From Pseudomonadota bacterium (lineage in GTDB: Bacteria > Pseudomonadota > Gammaproteobacteria > Xanthomonadales > Marinicellaceae), in assembly GCA_008501575.1 (NCBI GenBank), contig QQUO01000126.1, positions 1 to 7,417 of the forward strand: a DNA stretch of 7,417 bases, in the 5' to 3' direction. The position numbers were made by a program, and so were the translations under genes. This document shows, piece by piece, positions 1-4,815 of this stretch. Within the stretch, counting starts at the first letter, position 1; each line of letters begins with the position of its first letter. Under the pieces are notes generated by a model. The model was not told the DNA's origin and did no database searches. It saw only the letters and a program-made list of their open reading frames with translations.

Positions 1-463
1 CGGGACGTGGTTCATTGTCCCAATCAATCCAATCCATTATTTTATCCGCGATAGTGACATCTAAATTTAAGGCTGTTAAAAGACGCCTAAAATAAGCTTC
101 ATGTACCTTTGAATCAACGTTGTTGATGACCAAATTATTGACATTAAATAAATGATTCATACCCTGCAATTGACCGGACAACACCGCTTGTTCGACGATA
201 ATACCTTGAATCCCCTGGTGCCATGAATCACTGTTGTTGTCATAGGATTGTTCTGATTCCGTGTAATCCTTTTCCAGAATATCACTGGCCCACAACAGTA
301 AACCCTGTCTTAAATGACCGGCTTGTAGCTTTTCTTGAAGATGCTGCGTTCGAAACAGGCTTAAACGACTGCTGTACCATATTCCGGCCACCAAAGTCAC
401 CGCAATGGCCATCATCACCAACGCCATTAATAAAGCCATACCTTGTTGTTTTTGCTTAATCAT
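1..463 (-). CDS. gspK: GspK, T2SS minor pseudopilin (3' end cut by window edge)
   Basis: Partial gene: 154 N-terminal codons are visible and the rest lies left of the window. By family knowledge, GspK is the large minor pseudopilin that caps the T2SS pseudopilus in a tip complex with GspI and GspJ. The sequence shows a short basic leader (MIKQKQQG), a predicted prepilin peptidase cut after Gly8, then a hydrophobic helix of about 20 residues beginning MALLMALVMM. Mature position 5 is Met, not Glu, which is the known hallmark of GspK. Near the cut end is DWIDWDNEP (residues 144-152), matching the family's D-W-I-D-x-D motif. The ATG at 463-461 overlaps the gspJ TGA in an ATGA arrangement. No good Shine-Dalgarno is visible, so translation is probably coupled to gspJ. 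Confidence 0.93.
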   Translation of the reverse strand, partial: MIKQKQQGMALLMALVMMAIAVTLVAGIWYSSRLSLFRTQHLQEKLQAGHLRQGLLLWASDILEKDYTESEQSYDNNSDSWHQGIQGIIVEQAVLSGQLQGMNHLFNVNNLVINNVDSKVHEAYFRRLLTALNLDVTIADKIMDWIDWDNEPRP

Positions 464-1086
464 AGCTGTTGCCAGGGCGTGATAACCATGTCTGATTGTC
501 GATCATGCTGGGATGTGGTGCGACAATGAACGGCACGCGGCAAGGCCGTAATCTGTCCTTGTCGCGGTGGCCAATGATCCAATAATTGTCCGGCCATTGT
601 TTGGTATTGGCAGCGAAGTTGCTGGAGTGGCAGCATGGCCTGTTCCTGCCAACCGGCAAAGTTGGTACTGGCCGCTGAGCGGGTGGCTCGGTACCACATC
701 TTGTTTCTAACAAACCAACGCACATCCAATACAGTGGCCGGATGTTGCTTCAAATGGTTGACCAAGCCTTGTCGAGGCACCGCCTGATAGGGATTAAAGC
801 GTTGTAACCGCAATGCTTGTGGCTCACCGCTAAAACCCAAAGAATCGGCTGTGTTAACGGTTTCCTGTTGACCGATGGCCATTTTAATGTCATCACTAAA
901 CAAACTAAAAACCATATTCTCCTGGTTTAAGTCAGTGATTTTTTCATCCATTTGCTGTTTGGCACCGGTCAAGGTGTAAATGGCGCTAAATGCCATCACG
1001 GCAATCACCGACAACAAAGCCACAGCAACCAACAGCTCCAATAGTGTCATTCCCTGTTGTTTATGGTAACCGTGAAGATTAACCAT
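460..1086 (-). CDS. gspJ: GspJ, T2SS minor pseudopilin
   Basis: Encodes 208 residues with the chosen start, a usual GspJ size. By family knowledge, GspJ joins GspI and GspK in the pseudopilus tip in the inner membrane and periplasm. The sequence shows a 12-residue leader ending KQQG, predicted cleavage before MTLLELLVAVALLSVIAVMA, and Glu at mature position 5 (residue 17). A globular periplasmic part rich in Gln, Arg and Trp follows. The ATG at 1086 gives a normal short leader and an 8-bp overlap with the end of gspI. In-frame ATGs at 1119 and 1152 would give leaders of 23 and 34 residues. The 1152 start has an AAGG sequence a few bases upstream, while the 1086 start has no clear Shine-Dalgarno, so the start is chosen on leader length. 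It ends in TGA overlapping the gspK ATG. Confidence 0.9.
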   Translation of the reverse strand: MVNLHGYHKQQGMTLLELLVAVALLSVIAVMAFSAIYTLTGAKQQMDEKITDLNQENMVFSLFSDDIKMAIGQQETVNTADSLGFSGEPQALRLQRFNPYQAVPRQGLVNHLKQHPATVLDVRWFVRNKMWYRATRSAASTNFAGWQEQAMLPLQQLRCQYQTMAGQLLDHWPPRQGQITALPRAVHCRTTSQHDRQSDMVITPWQQL

Positions 1087-1438
1087 TGCTTTTAAAACCA
1101 CTGAGTTGTGCCAAAGCATGCTTGAAATCCCGCTCAAGACCCACCCGCACATCCAACCTTAAAATCCGTGGATTATCGGTGTTTTTCACATCAACTGACC
1201 AGTGATAGGTCTGGTCTTTGTGTTGTTGACTGCCCTGTTCATCAGTCACCACAGGTCGTTGATAGAATTGCATCAGGACTTGATCGGCCACTTGATAGGC
1301 TTGTTGTCGCTGGTCTAATTCAGCGGTTTGTTTTTGGGCAGTACCCGCCACTTCAACCATCGCCACCAAAGCCACACTGATAATCAGTAATGCCAGCAGC
1401 ACTTCTAACAAGGTAAAGCCCATGCTGTTCTTATTCAT
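1079..1438 (-). CDS. gspI: GspI, T2SS minor pseudopilin
   Basis: Encodes 119 residues, typical for GspI. By family knowledge, GspI is the hub of the I-J-K tip complex that starts pseudopilus assembly. The leader MNKNSMG is followed by the prepilin helix FTLLEVLLALLIISVALVAM: predicted cleavage is after Gly7 and Glu12 is mature position 5. A small soluble domain with RILRLDVRVGLE near the C-terminus follows, resembling the terminal strand of the family. The ATG at 1438 lies inside the end of gspH (8-bp overlap), and the TAA lies just inside gspJ. Ribosome-binding sequence upstream is weak, consistent with coupling. The position between H and J in canonical order strengthens the call, since short pseudopilins are otherwise hard to tell apart. 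Confidence 0.93.
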   Translation of the reverse strand: MNKNSMGFTLLEVLLALLIISVALVAMVEVAGTAQKQTAELDQRQQAYQVADQVLMQFYQRPVVTDEQGSQQHKDQTYHWSVDVKNTDNPRILRLDVRVGLERDFKHALAQLSGFKSNG

Positions 1439-1934
1439 GCCAGTTGCCGGTTATTTGCCAAGGGGTTTCAGCGGTTATTTCATAGGCGACCCGCGCTAAT
1501 TGGGATAATCGCAACTGCAGTGAAAAAGGATTTATTTGGCCGTCACTGTAACAAACCAGATGCGGCAGGGCTGTAAACTCCGCCGTTAACGGCATATCCC
1601 GCCCCTCTAATCGAATCAACCACGACAAATCTTCTGTCGGCAGGGCTTGGGATAATTGTTCATGCGGTTGCCACTGGGGTTGCTCAAAAACCATCACTTG
1701 CGCCGAATACTGTGATAATTCAACACCATATGCGCGATTATGTAAAACCGACTGTTGGCAAAGATAGGTTAACATTTGTTGCCACTGTTGGGCCTTATGC
1801 TGTAACTGCCTTTCACTGGATTGACTGTTAATCAAACCCACCCCAACAGCTGCCATAATGCCGATAATCACAATTACCAACAAGACTTCCATTAATGTGA
1901 AGCCGAGGGTGTTTTTATTAATTTCTTTTACCAA
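1431..1934 (-). CDS. gspH: GspH, T2SS minor pseudopilin (TTG start)
   Basis: Encodes 167 residues, normal for GspH. By family knowledge, GspH is a minor pseudopilin linking the I-J-K tip to the GspG shaft. The sequence has an 11-residue leader ending NTLG, cleavage before FTLMEVLLVIVIIGIMAAVGVGL, and Glu16 as mature position 5. A globular domain of about 130 residues follows, with the sequence LVCYSDGQINPFSLQL (from residue 126), resembling the beta-rich end of GspH/FimT-type proteins. The start codon is TTG at 1934-1932. No in-frame ATG is available in the preceding stretch, and a GGAA sequence sits about one base before the TTG. The gene overlaps the end of gspG by 7 bp and the start of gspI by 8 bp. 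FimT-like type IV pilus proteins are similar, but the neighbours favour GspH. Confidence 0.9.
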   Translation of the reverse strand: MVKEINKNTLGFTLMEVLLVIVIIGIMAAVGVGLINSQSSERQLQHKAQQWQQMLTYLCQQSVLHNRAYGVELSQYSAQVMVFEQPQWQPHEQLSQALPTEDLSWLIRLEGRDMPLTAEFTALPHLVCYSDGQINPFSLQLRLSQLARVAYEITAETPWQITGNWHE

Positions 1935-2377
1935 TTTCCAATGTCTTGATTAAGTCCATCACCGCCGGGTTGACCGTCTGCCCCCAATGAATAAATATCC
2001 ACATCACTGTGGTTACCGGGATTCAGGTATTGATAGGGATTACCCCACGGGTCATCAGGCAATTGTTTTAAATAACCGCCTGGCTTCCAATTTTTGGCTT
2101 CCGGCCGACCACTGGGTTTTTGCACCAAGGCTTGTAATCCTTGTGCGGTTGACGGGTATTGAATGTTGTCTAATTTGTACATACTTAACGCGGTTTCAAT
2201 ATTTTTTACGTCAGCCTGAGCTCTGGCTTGTCGGGCCTTATCTGGTGCGTCTAAAAATTGTGGCACCACAGCCACCGCTAAAATACTTAAAATGACCACT
2301 ACAATCAACACTTCCATCAAAGTGAAACCCGATTGTTTTTGGTGAATAACTTGGCTATTATTTTTTTGATTCATCAT
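1928..2377 (-). CDS. gspG: GspG, T2SS major pseudopilin
   Basis: Encodes 149 residues, the usual size for GspG, which by family knowledge polymerises into the pseudopilus that drives substrates through the outer-membrane secretin. The leader ends KQSG (Gly17), then comes FTLMEVLIVVVILSILAVAV with Glu22 at mature position 5. Diagnostic motifs are present in order: PQFLDAPDKARQARAQADV, YPSTAQGLQALVQKP, LPDDPWGNPYQYLNPG, and the C-terminal DIYSLGADGQPGG loop ending DIGNW. That loop is the known calcium-binding region of the family. The two consecutive ATGs at 2377 and 2374 cannot be told apart. It is the first gene of the gspGHIJK run and sits directly downstream of a divergent promoter region shared with rsmE. 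In many bacteria gspCDEF precede it; here they do not. Confidence 0.97.
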   Translation of the reverse strand: MMNQKNNSQVIHQKQSGFTLMEVLIVVVILSILAVAVVPQFLDAPDKARQARAQADVKNIETALSMYKLDNIQYPSTAQGLQALVQKPSGRPEAKNWKPGGYLKQLPDDPWGNPYQYLNPGNHSDVDIYSLGADGQPGGDGLNQDIGNW

Positions 2378-2404
2378 TTAATATATTACTTACAACCGTA
2401 TAAT
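2377..2404 (+). promoter_or_regulatory. Putative sigma70 promoter for rsmE
   Basis: On the plus strand a perfect TATAAT box lies at 2399-2404, with a weak -35 candidate TTTAAT at 2377-2382 (spacer 16 bp). Predicted transcription start is near 2411, giving a leader of about 40 nt before rsmE. This -10 box overlaps the opposite-strand one within the palindrome TATAATTATA, so the two directions share the same melted region. Confidence 0.4.
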
Positions 2405-2431
2405 TATAAGCGATTTTGACACATCTAACAC
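2403..2431 (-). promoter_or_regulatory. Putative sigma70 promoter for gspGHIJK
   Basis: On the minus strand a perfect TATAAT -10 box lies at 2408-2403, with GTGTTA 17 bp upstream (2431-2426) as a weak -35 candidate matching three of six consensus positions. Transcription would start near 2396, leaving a leader of about 20 nt before the gspG ATG. No extended TGn motif is seen. The call is based on sequence pattern and position only. Confidence 0.42.
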
Positions 2432-2438
2432 TGCTAAG

Positions 2439-2443
2439 ACAGG
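2439..2443 (+). promoter_or_regulatory. Ribosome binding site of rsmE
   Basis: ACAGG lies 7 bases before the ATG at 2451. This supports that start, which also gives the canonical RsmE N-terminus MRVSRIYLP. Confidence 0.6.
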
Positions 2444-2450
2444 TAATTTC

Positions 2451-3212
2451 ATGAGAGTTTCCCGCATATACTTGCCCATTAACCACCGGGCGCTGACAGA
2501 CACCTGGGTGATTGAACAACCCAAAGCCCACTATATACGCAATGTGTTGCGGCTTAAACCGGGACACAGGCTCCAGTTTTTTACCGCCACAGGCCGACAG
2601 TATAATGCCGTCATCGCGGCTGTTAATAAGCATGATGTGGTGATTCAAGAGATAATGGCGTGTCAGGAAGAGCCACCGAACAGTCAATTACAGATAACCA
2701 TAGTACAGGGCATCAGTGCCAGTGATCGCATGGATTACAGCATTCAAAAAGCCGCAGAATTAGGCTGCCATCAAGTCCAGCCGGTTATCACTGAATTCTG
2801 CTCACATCGCATCGCACCACATAAATACAGCAAAAAACAAGAACACTGGCAAGCGGTCGCCATCAGCGCTTGTGAACAATCAGGGCGTGCGGATGTCATG
2901 CTAGTTGAAACCATAAAACCCTTGACTGATGTTGTTTCAGACATAAATCAAGGCATTTTCTTAGAGCCCACTGCTGACCGGTTTATTCACGATATCCCAA
3001 AAGAACTACAACAGCAATGTCATGTATTCATTGGCCCGGAAGGTGGTTTTTCGCCGACAGAATTAAGTCAATTTGAATCGCGTGGCTATTGTGGTATCAA
3101 AATGGGCAGCCGGGTCCTGAGAACTGAAACCATGGCACCGGTGGTGCTCAGCGCCATGCATACCTTATATGGTGATTTTAATCCGAAAATTTCCCGTCAG
3201 GATAAGAGTTAG
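2451..3212 (+). CDS. rsmE: RsmE, 16S rRNA (uracil(1498)-N3)-methyltransferase
   Basis: Encodes 253 residues, close to the usual RsmE length of about 245. By family knowledge it is a cytoplasmic SPOUT-class enzyme that transfers a methyl group from S-adenosylmethionine to N3 of U1498 in 16S rRNA, acting on the assembled small subunit. Seen in order: MRVSRIYLP at the start, HYIRNVLRLKPG (27-38) in the N-terminal PUA-like RNA-binding part, KAAELGCHQVQPV (100-112), SACEQSGR (139-146), GPEGGFSPTE (195-204), and MGSRVLRTETMAP (218-230). The last two segments belong to the trefoil knot that binds the cofactor. The gene is complete with no broken motifs. It is transcribed alone, divergent from gspG and convergent with chpC, and probably has no functional link to either neighbour. 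Confidence 0.97.
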   Translation: MRVSRIYLPINHRALTDTWVIEQPKAHYIRNVLRLKPGHRLQFFTATGRQYNAVIAAVNKHDVVIQEIMACQEEPPNSQLQITIVQGISASDRMDYSIQKAAELGCHQVQPVITEFCSHRIAPHKYSKKQEHWQAVAISACEQSGRADVMLVETIKPLTDVVSDINQGIFLEPTADRFIHDIPKELQQQCHVFIGPEGGFSPTELSQFESRGYCGIKMGSRVLRTETMAPVVLSAMHTLYGDFNPKISRQDKS

Positions 3213-3302
3213 CGACAAATGGTAATCATCTAAAACAAATATAAAGTTTTGAAACAGATGCTCATTACAGCTTTTTTATGGCACTTTTATAAAATATTCG
3301 GG

Positions 3303-3776
3303 TTAAGCCGGTTCGCCAATCAGACTAATCAGCTGAGTCTCCAGATAATTCATATTGGGAATATCAGCCATCTCGTCTTCAATCGACACCAGTGATGCAA
3401 TGGCATGGTGATTAACATCTTTTTCTTCATGTAATTGAATATCACCACGCGATACCAGCTGTAATTTTGGTATGCCTCGTGACAACACCGCAAAATAAGG
3501 GAGGTCTTCGGGGTGATTAATACATTTTAATACCGCAATATTATCGGTGCTGGCTAAAGCTGTCGGCTCATCATTTTGATAACCGGTCAATAAACCATAA
3601 TCAATCAAAGGGATATCCCAGCCACGCCATAAAACAGTACCTAAGATCCAATCTTCATCCACATCACTGTCATCAACACTCCGCATCGCCATGACTTCAG
3701 CCACCATGGCATTGGGTAAAAGTAATTTTCTGTCTGTTTCGATGGGTATTAATACCGCACGTATATCATTGGCCAT
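3303..3776 (-). CDS. chpC: ChpC, CheW-like chemosensory adaptor
   Basis: Encodes 157 residues, a single CheW-like domain filling nearly the whole protein. By family knowledge, CheW proteins couple chemoreceptors to CheA kinases at the inner membrane; in Pseudomonas aeruginosa ChpC follows ChpB in the cluster controlling type IV pili. The sequence shows the N-terminal strand RAVLIPIETDRKLLLP (6-21), the AEVM segment, then ILGTVLWRGWDIPLIDYGLLTG (44-65). That segment corresponds to the CheW stretch G-x-x-x-x-R-G-x-x-x-P-V-x-D. Later, PYFAVLSRGIPKLQLV (93-108) matches the second half of the fold. A good ribosome binding site precedes the ATG at 3776. The chpB-chpA context fixes the name; from the protein alone only 'CheW-like' could be said. 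It is the last chp gene seen and is followed by convergent rsmE. Confidence 0.87.
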   Translation of the reverse strand: MANDIRAVLIPIETDRKLLLPNAMVAEVMAMRSVDDSDVDEDWILGTVLWRGWDIPLIDYGLLTGYQNDEPTALASTDNIAVLKCINHPEDLPYFAVLSRGIPKLQLVSRGDIQLHEEKDVNHHAIASLVSIEDEMADIPNMNYLETQLISLIGEPA

Positions 3777-3780
3777 TTAA

Positions 3781-3786
3781 TCACCT
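3781..3786 (-). promoter_or_regulatory. Ribosome binding site of chpC
   Basis: AGGTGA on the minus strand, 4 bases before the ATG at 3776, matches the 16S 3' end well. This is the strongest Shine-Dalgarno in the window and fits chpC being the one chp gene here that does not overlap the gene before it. Confidence 0.65.
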
Positions 3787-3815
3787 ATTATTCGCTGTTT
3801 AGAGACTTTTGCATG

Positions 3816-3847
3816 TATCTGGGTCGATGGGTAAACACCACCAGATA
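3816..3847 (-). repeat. Inverted repeat between chpB and chpC
   Basis: TATCTGG at 3816-3822 and CCAGATA at 3841-3847 form a perfect 7-bp stem with 18 bases between. Inside it, TGG (3828-3830) and CCA (3838-3840) could add a short inner stem. It lies in the 82-bp gap between the chpB stop and the chpC start. No T-run follows on either strand, so it is not an intrinsic terminator. It could form an RNA structure in the chpBC message or be a binding site, or be chance. Confidence 0.45.
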
Positions 3848-3858
3848 GGCCCTGGGTT

Positions 3859-4815
3859 TTAACTTGATTCATGATCTATGCAAAGGTTTCGTTTAATATA
3901 TTCTGCCATTTCATTTGGGGTGCCATCAAATTGTGACATTTTCATTTTCCGAACTTCATCAGAAATGGATGACACCACACTGCTTTCGGCAGATTGTGTA
4001 ATAATTGTACCACCATTATCAAAGACATTGGTGGCACCAATCACACCGTCTGAAGCCATGCCACTGAACACCGCCAGATTTATGGACTTTAACTGATCGA
4101 TTAGATCTGCACACACATCATCGATGCAAGGTGTTGCTGTTCGATTCGCTCGTACATCCTTAACCGCCAACCGGCCATCCGGTTGAAATACAATACTTTC
4201 ATCCACTGGTATTAGCAAGGCTTCACCCGCTTTAACCGGCAATCCCGAAGTGGCCAATTTAACCGGCACCTGGCTGTTCTTTTGTAACTGTTTGGCCATC
4301 ATTCCGACAAACTCACTGTCCATGTGTTGTACGATGATAAACAGCAGTGGTTCTTTACCACTAAAGGCTGATAAAAAATGGACAATGGCTTCAGGGCCGC
4401 CAATGGAAGCCGCCAACACCCATACCTGGTCAATGCCCAAGGCTTTTAAATCAAGCTCATCAATATCAACAGTGGTCTTTAATGCCGGCAATAAATCATG
4501 TTTGGAATCAATTTTGTGCAGAATATGGCGCAACCATCGATTCTTATTCCAGCCAACCAATTCATTGGTCACCTGGGTGTCGTTAAACACGATTTTGGCC
4601 CCGGCATCCGTTAACTTATGAACCAGGGGCTCGATATTATAGTCATTGTCACTGAGGTTAATAACATAAGTATCAACCGCATTATCGACAGAAAAATCAG
4701 CGGCCTCAGATTCAAACACCTGATAGCCGTTGGATTGCAATTGGTCTGCTAAGTACAGCGCTGAAACTTGCGATTCCCCCACATGTATCAGGCCAATTTT
4801 TTCTGTGTCAGACAT
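3859..4815 (-). CDS. chpB: ChpB, CheB-type protein-glutamate methylesterase
   Basis: Encodes 318 residues. By family knowledge, CheB enzymes remove methyl groups from chemoreceptor glutamates and so reset adaptation; here the likely substrate is a PilJ-like pilus chemoreceptor outside the window. The C-terminal half (about 130-312) is a methylesterase domain with a complete catalytic triad: Ser137 in AASIGGPEA, His164 in VQHMDSEF, and Asp256 in SGMASDGVIGA. The N-terminal part (about 5-80) looks like a receiver fold by length and strand pattern (IGLIHVG, TYVINLSD, KIVFND). However, it lacks the paired acidic residues after strand 1, and no clear phospho-acceptor aspartate stands at the end of strand 3. 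The ATG at 4815 overlaps the chpA end by 8 bp, so translation is probably coupled. Catalysis should be intact, but control by phosphorylation is doubtful. Confidence 0.9.
   Translation of the reverse strand: MSDTEKIGLIHVGESQVSALYLADQLQSNGYQVFESEAADFSVDNAVDTYVINLSDNDYNIEPLVHKLTDAGAKIVFNDTQVTNELVGWNKNRWLRHILHKIDSKHDLLPALKTTVDIDELDLKALGIDQVWVLAASIGGPEAIVHFLSAFSGKEPLLFIIVQHMDSEFVGMMAKQLQKNSQVPVKLATSGLPVKAGEALLIPVDESIVFQPDGRLAVKDVRANRTATPCIDDVCADLIDQLKSINLAVFSGMASDGVIGATNVFDNGGTIITQSAESSVVSSISDEVRKMKMSQFDGTPNEMAEYIKRNLCIDHESS

Noticed and set aside
1987..2295. Plus-strand open frame of 102 codons opposite gspG
   Set aside because: It is antisense to the strongly conserved GspG coding sequence, and the product resembles no known protein.
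1..2377. The pseudopilin run as type IV pilus minor pilins (FimT, PilV, PilW, PilX, PilE)
   Set aside because: The first protein has unmistakable GspG motifs, including the C-terminal calcium loop, and the order G-H-I-J-K with Glu5 missing only in the last matches the T2SS.
2358..2687. Minus-strand open frame of 109 codons across the gspG-rsmE gap
   Set aside because: It is mostly antisense to rsmE and would erase the divergent promoter region. No recognisable motif.
3260..3277. Possible terminator after rsmE: GCT/AGC stem followed by six T
   Set aside because: The stem is only 3 bp, too weak for an intrinsic terminator. The end of rsmE transcription is therefore unassigned.
3285..3294. AT-only palindrome TTTTATAAAA between rsmE and chpC
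   Set aside because: It has no GC stem, and such a palindrome is easily found by chance in an AT-rich gap. It could be a weak -10-like sequence, but no gene starts nearby in a fitting direction.
4250..4621. Plus-strand open frame of 123 codons opposite chpB
   Set aside because: It is antisense to the conserved methylesterase coding sequence, has no family motif and no convincing ribosome binding site.
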